DNA of 64,000 nucleotides, taken from Serratia sp. AKBS12. Lineage in GTDB: Bacteria > Pseudomonadota > Gammaproteobacteria > Enterobacterales > Enterobacteriaceae. Under the pieces are notes generated by a model that saw only the letters and a list, made by a program, of their open reading frames with translations, was not told the DNA's origin and searched no databases. The translations under genes and the position numbers were made by a program. Location: the NCBI RefSeq assembly GCF_024793895.1, contig NZ_JANUSB010000010.1:1-64000 (forward strand), given 5' to 3'. Positions 52,737 through 61,735 of this stretch are shown here, in pieces. Each line of letters opens with the position of its first letter. Positions within the stretch are counted from its first letter, which is position 1.

Positions 52737-53915
52737 ATGAAAAGCAAATCAGAACTGCAAAAATTCAAGCTGAGTACCCAGTTGTCGATGTTGGGGCGAG
52801 ATCCCGAACAACAAAGCGGGTTTGTAAACGCGCCGGTATATCGCGGTTCGACGGTGGTGTATAAAAATTGTGATGATATCAGGCATAAAAGGGCCCGCTT
52901 TTCCTATGGCACCTCCGGCACGCCAACCATTGAAAACCTGGAAAATGCCTGGTCTACGCTGTGTGATGCCGCCGGCACGGTGATTTCACCCTCCGGGCTT
53001 GGGGCATTGGCATTGGCGCTTTTTTCCGTCACCCGAGCTGGCGATCATATTCTGGTGACGGATTCCGTTTATCGTCCTACGCGTAAGTTTTGTAATGCCC
53101 TGCTGGTTAAATATGGTGTTTCGGTGACCTACTACGATCCGTTAATCGGTGGGGATATCGAGCGTCTCGTGCAGAGTAATACCCGGGCGATCCTGTTGGA
53201 GTGTCCTGGTTCGCAAAGCTTTGAGATTCAAGATATTGGCGCCATCGTCGCGGTAGCAAAAAAATACGCTATCAGCACCATCATTGATAATACCTGGGCT
53301 ACGCCAATTTTTTTCAAGGCTCATGCGCATGGCATTGATTTATCGGTAGAGGCGGGAACCAAATACCTTGGCGGTCATTCCGATCTGCTGATGGGGCTGG
53401 TTTCGGCTAATGCCAGCCACTGGCCGGCACTGCGTGAAACCTACGATACCATGGCCATGCTGCCAGGCGCGGAGGACTGTTTCCTGGCGCTACGCGGTTT
53501 GCGCACCATGCATCTGCGGGTCCAGGAGGCGCAATCCCGTGGCCTCGATATGGCGCGCTGGTTAAAGCAGCAGCCAGAAGTCAGCAAAGTCCTGCACCCG
53601 GCCTTTGAAGAGTGCCCGGGTCACGAAAACTGGAAAAAATATTTCACCGGTTCCACCGGGCTGTTTTCCATTGTGCTTGATCGACGCTTTGGCCAGCAGA
53701 ACGTTGACCAGATGTTGGACAATATGCATGTTTTTGCCATGGGTTTTTCCTGGGGAGGCTTTGAAAGCCTGATCATTCCTTTTGACTGCGCCGAATACCG
53801 GACGGCAACAACCTGGAACCCGCAAGGGATGACCCTGCGTATTCAGATCGGTCTGGAAGATATGGATGATTTGAAAAACGATCTGAAACAGGGGCTGATG
53901 CGTTTGCATCATTGA
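52737..53915 (+). CDS. Cystathionine beta-lyase-like PLP enzyme (MetC family)
   Basis: The 392-aa protein is a Cys/Met-metabolism PLP enzyme. SYGTSGTPT and the PLP lysine in SVEAGTKYLGGHSD are family motifs; FSWGGFESL near the C-terminus fits beta-lyases. It would split C-S bonds of cystathionine or related compounds to pyruvate, ammonia and a thiol. It forms a unit with the permease gene, so a catabolic rather than biosynthetic role is likely. Confidence 0.9.
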   Translation: MKSKSELQKFKLSTQLSMLGRDPEQQSGFVNAPVYRGSTVVYKNCDDIRHKRARFSYGTSGTPTIENLENAWSTLCDAAGTVISPSGLGALALALFSVTRAGDHILVTDSVYRPTRKFCNALLVKYGVSVTYYDPLIGGDIERLVQSNTRAILLECPGSQSFEIQDIGAIVAVAKKYAISTIIDNTWATPIFFKAHAHGIDLSVEAGTKYLGGHSDLLMGLVSANASHWPALRETYDTMAMLPGAEDCFLALRGLRTMHLRVQEAQSRGLDMARWLKQQPEVSKVLHPAFEECPGHENWKKYFTGSTGLFSIVLDRRFGQQNVDQMLDNMHVFAMGFSWGGFESLIIPFDCAEYRTATTWNPQGMTLRIQIGLEDMDDLKNDLKQGLMRLHH

Positions 53916-54145
53916 TATCTCTGCTCGCCTCGGGGGTAGGTGCCGCCGGGGCCCGATGTTTGCATTGTATCGATGCCAGTCTGTTTGTGGCGTCGGCTCT
54001 GCCAGCAAGTACCAGGTGAGCGGCGGTTTATTGATTGCTGGGACAGCGGTATGCCCTGGTCGCTGCTGAGTCAAAGATATTCAACGACGTCTTGTCTGCC
54101 ACAGCTCGGAGAGCCCTGCGTCACGCACATGGCTCTAGGCTTGCA

Positions 54146-54174
54146 ATAAAAAGCCGCTCTGGGAGGAGCGGCTT
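54146..54174 (-). terminator. Rho-independent terminator of the Met-rich protein gene
   Basis: A 9-bp stem (AAGCCGCTC with GAGCGGCTT, 6-base loop) is followed on the minus strand by TTTTTATTG. It lies 35 bases beyond the stop codon at 54209. Confidence 0.88.
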
Positions 54175-54208
54175 CAGGGTAGACACAGTGAGGATAATCA
54201 ACAGCAGC

Positions 54209-54469
54209 TTATTGGCTCATGGCGTCCTTTTTCATTTCGTCCTTTTTCATTTGCTGCTTGTTCATGGCATCTTTGCCCATGTGGTCTTTTTTCATCGCGT
54301 CTTTCTTCATGCCGTCCTTGGTCATACCGTCCTTGGCCATGCCGTCATGCGACATCTGGCCCATCTGATCTTTCTTCATCGCATCTTTGCCCATGCTATC
54401 GGCGGCGTTGGCGCTAACTACGCCCAGCGCCAGCGCGCTGCAGATCATCATGGCGAATAACTTTTTCAT
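54209..54469 (-). CDS. Methionine-rich MXKDX pentapeptide repeat protein
   Basis: The 86-aa exported protein has a 22-residue signal peptide (cleavage at ANA). The mature 64 residues are almost wholly made of M-x-K-D-x pentapeptides, with 13 methionines, many lysines and aspartates, and no cysteine. It should be soluble, unfolded and located in the periplasm. MrpX of Azospira, a Met-rich periplasmic peptide, scavenges hypochlorite and is repaired by a YedY-type reductase. The molybdopterin oxidoreductase gene lies upstream on the same strand, so the same use is plausible here. A strong terminator follows. Confidence 0.88.
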   Translation of the reverse strand: MKKLFAMMICSALALGVVSANAADSMGKDAMKKDQMGQMSHDGMAKDGMTKDGMKKDAMKKDHMGKDAMNKQQMKKDEMKKDAMSQ

Positions 54470-54525
54470 GGTATTTCCTTCTATCAGTGAATAAGCACCT
54501 TGGTGCGGGGGAGTTTGCGGCGGCG

Positions 54526-55314
54526 TTAACTGCCGCCAAACCAGTTGTAGCCCTGATCTTCCCAGTAGCCGCCCGGGAAGCGGTTGGTAATTTCAATCAC
54601 CTGAATATGCTTTGGGTTTTTGTAGCCGAGCTTGGTCGGTATCCGCAGCTTCATTGGGTAACCGTATTTGCGCGGTAGGGTTTTGCCGTCATAGCTGAGC
54701 GCCAAAATAGTTTGCGGATGCAGTGCGGTGGCCATGTCGATGCTGGTGTAATAGTCGTCGGCGCAGGTAAAGCTGACATAGCGAGCGCCAAGGTCGGCGC
54801 CAATCGCCTGCAAAAATGCGGCGAACGGTACACCGCCCCATTTGCCGATGGCGCTCCAGCCTTCGACGCAGATATGACGCGTCACCTGGCTGATATGCGC
54901 CATGCTGTGCAGCTGCGTCAGCGTCCACGGTTGTCTGTTCTGCACCAGACCGGCCACTTCCAGCCGGTAGTCATCACCGTCGATCTCCGGGGCCTCTTGT
55001 TCGGCGTAAAACGCGTTGAACGGGAAGGGGCGCGTGATCATCGATTCGGCATAAACCGGTGCCAGATGGTCGGCATTGAACAGCCAGCCCTGCACCCGAT
55101 CGTTAAAGCGCGATATCTGGCTTAACGCCTGTTCCACGTTGCCGTTGCTGCTGATGTCGCAGCCGGTGAGCATGGCGATGCCACCAAGCGTCAGGCCGTT
55201 ACGCAGAAAGCGGCGGCGCGATGACCCGGCCAGCCGCTGCGTCAACAGACGCTGCGCCTCTTTGAGCAATGCCTGACTGTCGCTCAGGCCAAGGGGATTA
55301 TTTTGTCGTTCCAT
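54526..55314 (-). CDS. Tat-exported molybdopterin oxidoreductase of the sulfite oxidase/MsrP (YedY) family
   Basis: The ATG at 55314 (GGAG upstream) gives 262 aa. A twin-arginine signal (SRRRFLRNG, residues 32-40) is followed by a possible lipobox (MLTGC, Cys52), so the enzyme may be a Tat lipoprotein. The Mo-ligating Cys is in RHICVEGWSAIGKWGGVPF. The family includes MsrP, which reduces oxidised methionine in periplasmic proteins. The cytochrome b gene directly upstream would deliver electrons in place of MsrQ. The Met-rich protein downstream is a likely substrate. Confidence 0.9.
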   Translation of the reverse strand: MERQNNPLGLSDSQALLKEAQRLLTQRLAGSSRRRFLRNGLTLGGIAMLTGCDISSNGNVEQALSQISRFNDRVQGWLFNADHLAPVYAESMITRPFPFNAFYAEQEAPEIDGDDYRLEVAGLVQNRQPWTLTQLHSMAHISQVTRHICVEGWSAIGKWGGVPFAAFLQAIGADLGARYVSFTCADDYYTSIDMATALHPQTILALSYDGKTLPRKYGYPMKLRIPTKLGYKNPKHIQVIEITNRFPGGYWEDQGYNWFGGS

Positions 55315-55325
55315 CACTGGTCTCC

Positions 55326-55937
55326 TTAACGTCCGCGTAGCATGGCCAGCAGCGTGCGTGGCACCAGCGCCACCATCAGCAGATGGATGGCGACGAAGCC
55401 AACCAGACCGGCCATGGCGAAGAAATGCAGATAACGCGCCGTTTCGTAACCGCCCAGCAGTTGGCGTAACAGCGGGAACTGCACCGACTTCCATAACACC
55501 AGTCCGGACAGCACCGCCAGCAGGCTGGCTGCCATCACCAACAGATAGGCGACCCGCTGCACCGTGTTGTATTGGCGAGGATCGGCGTGTTGCAGCCTGC
55601 CGCGCAGCGCCGCCAGCAGATCGCTACCCAGCTGTCGTGGGCTCAGCGGCCAGAAACGCCGTTTTAAACGCCCGCTGAACAGATTGATCAGCAGGTAGAA
55701 CAGCCCGTTGATGCCAAACAGCCACATGCCGGCAAAGTGCCATTGCAGTGCGCCGCCGAGCCAGCCGCCAAGCGTCAACTGGTTGATAAAACGAAAGTCG
55801 AACAGCGGTGAAGCGTTATAGATACGCCAGCCGCTGGTCACCATAATCAGCATTGCCAGCGCATTGCACCAGTGGGTCAGCCGCAGCCATAGCGGATGAA
55901 CAACGTCGGTTTTATCCTTGCTTACGGTGATGTTCAT
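55326..55937 (-). CDS. Membrane cytochrome b (b/b6-type) partner of the molybdopterin enzyme
   Basis: The ATG at 55937 (AGGTAAC upstream) gives 203 aa. Four membrane helices carry histidines (LRLTHWCNALAMLIM, WHFAGMWLFGINGLF, RYLHFFAMAGLVGFVAIHLLMV) for two b-type hemes. Such proteins take electrons from quinol to the periplasm. The stop is 11 bases from the molybdopterin enzyme gene, so both work as one oxidoreductase. It is divergent from the response regulator gene. Confidence 0.88.
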   Translation of the reverse strand: MNITVSKDKTDVVHPLWLRLTHWCNALAMLIMVTSGWRIYNASPLFDFRFINQLTLGGWLGGALQWHFAGMWLFGINGLFYLLINLFSGRLKRRFWPLSPRQLGSDLLAALRGRLQHADPRQYNTVQRVAYLLVMAASLLAVLSGLVLWKSVQFPLLRQLLGGYETARYLHFFAMAGLVGFVAIHLLMVALVPRTLLAMLRGR

Positions 55938-56084
55938 GTTGTTACCTGGCGGTGGTGATTCGATAAGTCCAGTATTCCTGCGATCTGTTCCCCAAGACCT
56001 CACGCAAAGTTAAATAAAATGTGATAACTCCCCTGCTGGCGGTTGTGTAGACTTCAAACAGGATTGAGCAACGTGGTAGACAGG

Positions 56085-56798
56085 ATGGAAAAGGCCAAAA
56101 GAATTTTGATCGTCGAAGACGACGGCAATATCGCCGAACTGTTGCAGTTGCATCTGCGTGACGAAGGCTTTGATATCAGCCACGCCGGCGATGGCAATCT
56201 GGGCATGGCGATGCTGGAGCAGGGCGGTTGGGATGCCTTGATCCTCGATCTGATGCTGCCGGGCATCGACGGCCTGGAGATTTGCCGCCGGGCACGCAAT
56301 ATGACGCGTTACACGCCGATCATTATCACCAGCGCGCGCTCCAGCGAAGTTCACCGGGTGCTCGGTCTGGAACTGGGCGCCGACGATTATCTGGCCAAGC
56401 CATTCTCGATGCTGGAGCTGGTGGCGCGGGTCAAGGCGCTGTTTCGGCGGCAGGAGGCAATGAGTCGTAACCTGCGTCTGGAAGCGGGCATCTTGAGTAT
56501 TGATGGTTTGGACATCGATCCTATCTCGCGTGAGGTACATCTCAATCAACGGCCATTGGACCTGACGCCGCGCGAGTTCGATCTGCTGTATTTCTTTGCC
56601 CGCCATCCCGGCAAGGTATTTTCCCGACTCAGTCTGTTGAACCAGGTATGGGGCTATCAACACGAGGGCTACGAGCATACGGTCAATACCCATATCAATC
56701 GGCTGCGCATCAAACTGGAACGTAACCCGGCAGAACCCGAGCGTATCCTCACCGTATGGGGAATGGGCTATAAATTCGCGGCCGCGCCGCAAGAGTAA
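56085..56798 (+). CDS. OmpR-family response regulator
   Basis: The ATG at 56085 gives 237 aa with a receiver domain (phospho-acceptor Asp55 in ILDLMLPG, acidic Asp12/Asp13, Lys in AKPFSM) and a winged helix (LTPREFDLLYFFARHPGKVFSR...VNTHINRLRIKLE). All key receiver residues are intact. It is followed by its kinase after 3 bases and is divergent from the cytochrome b/molybdopterin/Met-rich genes, which it probably activates under oxidative or envelope stress. Confidence 0.93.
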   Translation: MEKAKRILIVEDDGNIAELLQLHLRDEGFDISHAGDGNLGMAMLEQGGWDALILDLMLPGIDGLEICRRARNMTRYTPIIITSARSSEVHRVLGLELGADDYLAKPFSMLELVARVKALFRRQEAMSRNLRLEAGILSIDGLDIDPISREVHLNQRPLDLTPREFDLLYFFARHPGKVFSRLSLLNQVWGYQHEGYEHTVNTHINRLRIKLERNPAEPERILTVWGMGYKFAAAPQE

Positions 56799-56801
56799 AA
56801 C

Positions 56802-58286
56802 ATGAAAAACCTGACGCTTTTCCAACGCCTGAGCGTGACCTTTACGCTCTTGATGATGATCAGCTGTGCGATCTTCGGCTGGATACAAGTTCGCAGCAGT
56901 ACCCAATACAGTCAGGCGGTGATCCAGCGGCTTTCCGTCAATCTGGCGCAACATATTGCCGACGGCAATTCGTTGCTGGACAACAATGGCCTGAATACCT
57001 CCTCGGTAGAACAGCTGTTTAGCCAACTGATGGCGGTAAATCCGAGCGTGGAAGTTTATCTACTGGATAAACAAGGGAATATTATTGGCGATGCCGCACC
57101 GCCTGGGCGTATCAAACGCAGCAGGGTTGATCTGTCACCGTTGTTGGCGCTGTCGCCCAGCGCCGACATGCCTATTTACGGTGATGACCCGCGCAGCCTG
57201 GACAAACGCAAGGTATTCAGCGCAGCGCCATTAAAAATCAATGGGGTTGTCGAAGGCTATCTGTATGTCATTCTGCTGGGCGAGGATTACGCTGCACTAA
57301 CCGGTGACGCCCAGGTCAATTCTGCGGTGCGCATGGCGCTCTGGACCTCGGGGCTGATGGTGTTGTTCTGCCTGCTGGCCGGCTGGTTTGCCTTCCGCTG
57401 GGTGACGCGGCCGATCCGCCAACTTACCCGGCAGATCGGTATGCTGGACAACGGTGGCTTCAGCGCGATACAGGCCTATGCCGCGCTGCCGGTAGCGGCA
57501 CCCGGCAGAGATGAAGTCAGCCAGTTGCAGTCGGCGTTCAGCCGTATGGCACAGCGCATTACCGAACAGTGGCAAGCATTGTCGCAGCAGGATCGGCAAC
57601 GGCGTGAATTTATCGCCAATATCTCGCACGATCTGCGTACGCCGCTCACCTCGTTACATGGCTATCTGGAAACGTTGTCGATCAAGTCTGCCGGCCTGAC
57701 ACAGGCCGATCGCGCACGCTATCTGAATACTGCGCTGGCGCAGAGCCGCAAGGTTGGACGCCTGGCGCAGGAGCTGTTCGAATTGGCCAGGCTGGAGTAC
57801 GGCGTGGTGAAGCCGCAGAAAGAGCCGTTTTCACTAGGCGAGCTGGTCCAGGATATTTTCCAGAAGTTCGAACTGGCGGCGGAGGCGCGCGATCAACGAC
57901 TGCTGGCGCATATTCAACCGGGGATCCCGTTGGTCAATGCCGATCTGGCAATGATCGAGCGAGTATTGACCAACTTGCTGGACAATGCGCTTCGCCATAC
58001 GCCGAACGCCGGGGAAATTACCGTGCGTCTATGGCGGCAGGCGCAGCAGGTGATGGTGCAGGTCAGTGACAGCGGACCCGGCATACCACAAGAGCTGCGT
58101 GCCGATCTGTTTGAGCGCCCTTCGGCGCTGTATAGCGCCCGTCGCCATGCCGGTGGTTTGGGGTTGACGATCGTGAAACGTATCCTGCAACTGCACGACA
58201 GCGACATTGTATTGCTGGACGTGCCGCACAGCGGGGCATGTTTCTGTTTTTCCCTCAGCTGTGAACAGGGGGAAGCTGCCTGCTGA
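56802..58286 (+). CDS. Membrane sensor histidine kinase
   Basis: The 494-aa kinase has a first helix at about 10-28, a periplasmic sensor of about 150 residues, a second helix at about 178-199, a HAMP linker, a HisKA domain with His276 (FIANISHDLRTPLTSLHG) and a HATPase domain (NLLDNALRHTPNAGEITV, DSGPGIP, GGLGLTIVKRI). The periplasmic part matches no sensor I know. It forms a two-gene unit with the response regulator. Confidence 0.92.
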   Translation: MKNLTLFQRLSVTFTLLMMISCAIFGWIQVRSSTQYSQAVIQRLSVNLAQHIADGNSLLDNNGLNTSSVEQLFSQLMAVNPSVEVYLLDKQGNIIGDAAPPGRIKRSRVDLSPLLALSPSADMPIYGDDPRSLDKRKVFSAAPLKINGVVEGYLYVILLGEDYAALTGDAQVNSAVRMALWTSGLMVLFCLLAGWFAFRWVTRPIRQLTRQIGMLDNGGFSAIQAYAALPVAAPGRDEVSQLQSAFSRMAQRITEQWQALSQQDRQRREFIANISHDLRTPLTSLHGYLETLSIKSAGLTQADRARYLNTALAQSRKVGRLAQELFELARLEYGVVKPQKEPFSLGELVQDIFQKFELAAEARDQRLLAHIQPGIPLVNADLAMIERVLTNLLDNALRHTPNAGEITVRLWRQAQQVMVQVSDSGPGIPQELRADLFERPSALYSARRHAGGLGLTIVKRILQLHDSDIVLLDVPHSGACFCFSLSCEQGEAAC

Positions 58287-58317
58287 AAGGATCCCTAGCC
58301 GAAAGCTGCGCCAAAGG

Positions 58318-58569
58318 CCGGGTTTACTCGGTGACATCGGCGTATCTGTTTATGGTTTGCTGGGGCTGGCTCATGGCAAAATAAAATCTTCCATCTACTC
58401 GCGCTATTATGAAGCCGATGGCGACGAGAGCAAAACCTCGGTGGCTTATGGGATCGGCTTGCAGGTTAATCCTTGGCCAAATTGAATTATTGAAGCGTCT
58501 TACAAATACTCCAAGCTGGATGACGCCAAAGTGGGCACCTGGGTTATTGGCGCAGGCTAGCGCTTTTAA
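58318..58569 (+). pseudogene. Remnant of an OmpX/Ail-family outer-membrane protein gene
   Basis: A single frame reads SVYGLLGLAHGKIKSSIYSR, then the GIGLQVNPWPN and VGTWVIGAGYRF-type ending of OmpX, but with an in-frame TGA at 58483-58485 and a TAG at 58558-58560 in place of the Tyr codon before the final Arg-Phe. Only the last three or four strands remain, without start. The breakpoint lies just after the kinase gene. Confidence 0.8.
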
Positions 58570-58762
58570 TGATTGAGTGGCCAGCCCGGCTGGCCAAACT
58601 TCGATGACCGACCCCGAAAGAACAATGCTGATATGCGACGTTGTTCATTGCCAGGATTGGTTAAAGCGCAAACAGTCACTATGCTAATAACACCGTTGAG
58701 TTACCGGTTCTCGTTACCGGGCATGATTAATTGAAAACATCGTCAGCCCATTAGGAGAATAA

Positions 58763-59551
58763 ATGAAACTGACCCCAGGTTTTTCCCTGTTGTTTATCGC
58801 CGTCGCCATGACCTTACTGCCGTTAACTGCGCAGTCGGCCGAATCCCCGAGCTTCGACTGTAAGAAAAAACTCAATAAGGTGGAAGGGCTGATTTGTTCC
58901 GATCCGACGCTGGCGCAACTCGACAAGACACTTGCCGATACTTACCCGCAGGCACTCAGCGCTGCCGATCGCGCTTCACGCACCAAGATACAGGCATCGC
59001 AAAAGCAGTGGTTGCAAGCGCGTTCCGGCATTTGCATTGCGCCGCAAAGCTGGCAGGGATTATTTAAACAGCCGATCTCGGAGAACCCGCAACGTTGTTT
59101 GCAGGATCTCTACAGTTTGCGGATTGATGAATTAAAGCATGGCAAGGTGGATGACTTCCCGGTCTATTGGCAGGCGCAATCGAAAACGGCGTACTCTATT
59201 ACCGGCGATATCCTGTTTGCTGACGCCAGTATCCTGCTGGCCGGTGCAAAACCCCTGCACGTGAGCTTGGTAAAACAGCTTGATCAGACCAGGGCGATGG
59301 GTGACGACGGTTTCGACAGTGCAGATAAATTGTCGCTTTATAAAGTGGAAGGGGCAAAGGCAACGCAATTGATATCTGGTAATTATCTTTGTGACGAAAA
59401 AACCAAACCCAGCTTTATTGTCACCGCCGTCAGTCAGGATGCCAAACAACTGTCGATAGCGGTGTTTAGCGGCGCAGAAGCGCCGGTGTGGAAAAAATCC
59501 TACCTTGAAAATACCCTGACGCTGTGTGGTACCTACGGTTATTCGCGATAG
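58763..59551 (+). CDS. Secreted LprI-type protein
   Basis: The 262-aa protein has a signal peptide (cleavage near AQSA) and an LprI N-terminal domain (SFDCKKKLNKVEGLICSDPTLAQLDKTLADTYPQAL, cysteines in the usual spacing; QKQWLQARSGIC), a family that includes a lysozyme inhibitor. A C-terminal beta-rich half of about 130 residues is unassigned. AGGAG precedes the ATG. It probably acts in the periplasm; inhibition of host or phage lysozyme is only a possibility. Confidence 0.82.
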   Translation: MKLTPGFSLLFIAVAMTLLPLTAQSAESPSFDCKKKLNKVEGLICSDPTLAQLDKTLADTYPQALSAADRASRTKIQASQKQWLQARSGICIAPQSWQGLFKQPISENPQRCLQDLYSLRIDELKHGKVDDFPVYWQAQSKTAYSITGDILFADASILLAGAKPLHVSLVKQLDQTRAMGDDGFDSADKLSLYKVEGAKATQLISGNYLCDEKTKPSFIVTAVSQDAKQLSIAVFSGAEAPVWKKSYLENTLTLCGTYGYSR

Positions 59552-59721
59552 TCGGCGGTACGGACAACTGCTGTTGCTGCGGTGAAATCAACGTTGCGGA
59601 GCGCGGTGAAGAGGGGCCGTGACGGGTATTGCGCAATGCGGGCCTGAGCACCGGCCTGACCGGCCACCACAACGTTTTGTACTTGGACCACCAGGACGCC
59701 ACCATCCGCCTGCCCAGATCC

Positions 59722-59746
59722 ACCGGCCTGATGGCCGGTTTTTTTC
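59722..59746 (+). terminator. Rho-independent terminator
   Basis: ACCGGCC and GGCCGGT form a 7-bp stem around TGAT, followed by seven T residues. It lies 170 bases after the LprI-type gene and is the only strong signal in the 320-base gap 59552-59873, where I see no gene. Confidence 0.85.
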
Positions 59747-59873
59747 GCCACGATAACGGTATAACTACCTGGATAAATGGCAAGAAGGGGGGGCGTGGCG
59801 ATAGCGCAGGACGTTAGGTGCACGCTGTGACTGGCAACGATAATAGGGCGCGCAGTCATGTCTCTGGGCGACG

Positions 59874-60257
59874 TTATTCGATTAGCGGTGCCAGACTTTC
59901 CGGTAGCGATGGACGGCCATTGACTAGGCAGGTGGCGACAAACACCGCTTCGGCGTAGACCACATTATTCACCAGAATTTGCTGCTCGAAGTTCACCCGG
60001 TTGCGTTTTTCACTTTTTACCGGTTTGCAGGTGACCACCATGCTATCTCCGGCCTTCAGGCTCTTTTTAAACTTGAGCGAATATTCCAGCAGCATATGAA
60101 CGCGCCCCTGTTTGAACTCTTCCTCAATATCCAGTCCCAGCGCTTCTGCCATAAACGCGTGGCGCGCCCATTCGAGGTAGAAGGGATAATAGAGGCCGTC
60201 TACCACGCCTTGAAAATCGACATGTCCGGGATCAACGTCATAGTTTTTGCTAAACAT
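59874..60257 (-). CDS. 4HBT-family acyl-CoA thioesterase
   Basis: The 127-aa hotdog protein has the 4-hydroxybenzoyl-CoA thioesterase pattern: YDVDPGHVDFQGVVDGLYYPFYLEWARHAFM, with the catalytic Asp near the start. The expected role is hydrolysis of an acyl-CoA; the chain length is unknown. Neighbours give no operon partner. It is followed at 60797 by a second, unrelated hotdog protein. Confidence 0.88.
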   Translation of the reverse strand: MFSKNYDVDPGHVDFQGVVDGLYYPFYLEWARHAFMAEALGLDIEEEFKQGRVHMLLEYSLKFKKSLKAGDSMVVTCKPVKSEKRNRVNFEQQILVNNVVYAEAVFVATCLVNGRPSLPESLAPLIE

Positions 60258-60419
60258 AAGTACTTTATTCCTATCGATATTTGCCGGTGTGTAAGTTGCA
60301 GGGCTTAACGTAACGCATTTATCGGGTTTTAATCAAACAATGTTGCGGTGAGGGGCGGGCATCTGCTATCTGATGTACGGCGGGATAATTATCGCCATTG
60401 GGTTACGGTTACTACATTG

Positions 60420-60610
60420 ATGTTATACAGCTCAAGTTCCTGACCGCGTAAGACAGCCCGTCTGCCGTCTGGTCTTTCAGGGCGGTTTTTCCAGTTTTTG
60501 TAGCTGCTGCGATGAACTCCTAACGCGTGGCAGAGAGTGGCCACAGGATAACGTGCTCTGAATTTCCCGATTATCGAGAACCGTCAAGGAGCCTGACATC
60601 AAGAGTGCGG
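60420..60610 (-). pseudogene. Remnant of an IS3-family transposase (OrfB N-terminal part)
   Basis: On the minus strand a broken frame gives [20 protein letters not shown], then [20 protein letters not shown], the N-terminal signature of IS3-family OrfB proteins. No complete OrfB or terminal repeats remain. Confidence 0.7.
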
Positions 60611-60695
60611 TAGCCTTTTTTAATATTTCTATTTTTTTATTTCAATTTGTTACATTTTTCCTCAGCTCGCATTGAATGCACCGCATGGTATTAAT

Positions 60696-60832
60696 GGGCA
60701 TCATTTATCTTCACTACCGTTGTTATTGCCCTGACCATCCATAGTCAGGATCTGGATAATTATGGGAATAATTCCTCCAAGGCTGGTTGATAAATATTAA
60801 TTTTTTTTGTATTGCCGCAGCTTCCACTTCAT
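60696..60832 (+). repeat. Left arm of a 137-base inverted duplication
   Basis: This arm matches the reverse complement of 61952-62086 at about 90 percent with a 2-base length difference in a T run. It contains the 3' end of the thioesterase gene at 60797 and a truncated copy of the small membrane-protein ORF found intact in the right arm. Confidence 0.9.
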
Positions 60833-61297
60833 CATGCCATTAGCCACGGCAGACGGGATGGTGAGGCCATTCCAGCGAAGTTTTCCTATACGGAAAATAG
60901 CGGTCGCTGTCGCCAGCACTCGACCGCTAGTATCACTGAGCTGTCCCGAGGTGAAGCAGAGATTCCCTTTTATATGTTCAATTCTTCCTGTACCTAAAAT
61001 TTTTCCAGGAGACGCAGGCCGGATGAAAAGTGTTTTCGTTTCCACGGTTACCGCTATCTTATTTGGAGGAAGAGTGGCATAAATCGCCGGACCCATACAA
61101 TCATCCAGCATGGCTGAGAGAATCCCTCCCTGAACATTTCCAAGTGGGTTCGTCAGTGCTGCTTCAACTGTATATGTCACATGAATCTCTCCTGAACCCT
61201 CATCATAACGAACAAACTGCCACCCGAGCGTTTTTGCTGCCGGGGGCAGCGGCAGTTCACCACTGACCACCCGCCAAAATACGGCATTATGGTTCAT
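60797..61297 (-). CDS. PaaI-type hotdog thioesterase
   Basis: The 166-aa protein has the PaaI/YdiI pattern LTNPLGNVQGGILSAMLDDCMGPA with the active-site region after the Asn-Pro-x-G turn, and closing strands TLFIRPASPGKILGTGRI. It should hydrolyse acyl- or aryl-CoA. The last ten residues fall in the inverted repeat. Its next neighbour on the same strand, 24 bases upstream, is a membrane protein, and the two may form a small unit of foreign origin between IS remnants. Confidence 0.87.
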   Translation of the reverse strand: MNHNAVFWRVVSGELPLPPAAKTLGWQFVRYDEGSGEIHVTYTVEAALTNPLGNVQGGILSAMLDDCMGPAIYATLPPNKIAVTVETKTLFIRPASPGKILGTGRIEHIKGNLCFTSGQLSDTSGRVLATATAIFRIGKLRWNGLTIPSAVANGMMKWKLRQYKKN

Positions 61298-61321
61298 ATA
61301 TCTCTCCGGTTGATTCAGATT

Positions 61322-61735
61322 TCAAACCAATAAAATACAGGTAAAACCAACAACAGATAAAACGGCAGCCATCACACCAGCGGCTAATGGTGTTTTTGCC
61401 CCTGTCTGCATCCGCAGTCTTATGGCCACAAACACGGGAGCTATTGCAGAAAGTAAATATATGATCTGGAAGATTGCTAGTTGCCATAATATCACAGGCC
61501 CTGACAGCAAAATAATTAACAAATATACGCAGAAAAAAAACCAGGATAACCACGCCATACCAAGGGCTTTCATTAGTGCCAGCAACAATTTCTGCATTCT
61601 AGGGGCTATTTCATGCCACTGGCATTGTACTGCGTCGCGGTGGTATGGCATAAATGATGAACGGAATATATAGATCATGGCAAACGTAAGAACCAGTGTC
61701 AGTGACAATATGTAGCAGATTATTCCATAAATCAT
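61322..61735 (-). CDS. Four-helix membrane protein of unknown function
   Basis: The 137-aa product has about four hydrophobic segments (IICYILSLTLVLTFAMIYIF, AWLSWFFFCVYLLIILLSG, LAIFQIIYLLSAIAPVFVAI, PLAAGVMAAVLSVVGFTCIL). No family is recognised. It is followed by the thioesterase gene after 24 bases on the same strand, suggesting one transcript. AGGT lies before the ATG. Confidence 0.7.
   Translation of the reverse strand: MIYGIICYILSLTLVLTFAMIYIFRSSFMPYHRDAVQCQWHEIAPRMQKLLLALMKALGMAWLSWFFFCVYLLIILLSGPVILWQLAIFQIIYLLSAIAPVFVAIRLRMQTGAKTPLAAGVMAAVLSVVGFTCILLV

Noticed and set aside
59539-59859. 106-codon minus-strand frame after the LprI-type gene
   Set aside because: It runs through the strong terminator hairpin at 59722-59746 and overlaps the end of the upstream gene; no ribosome site.
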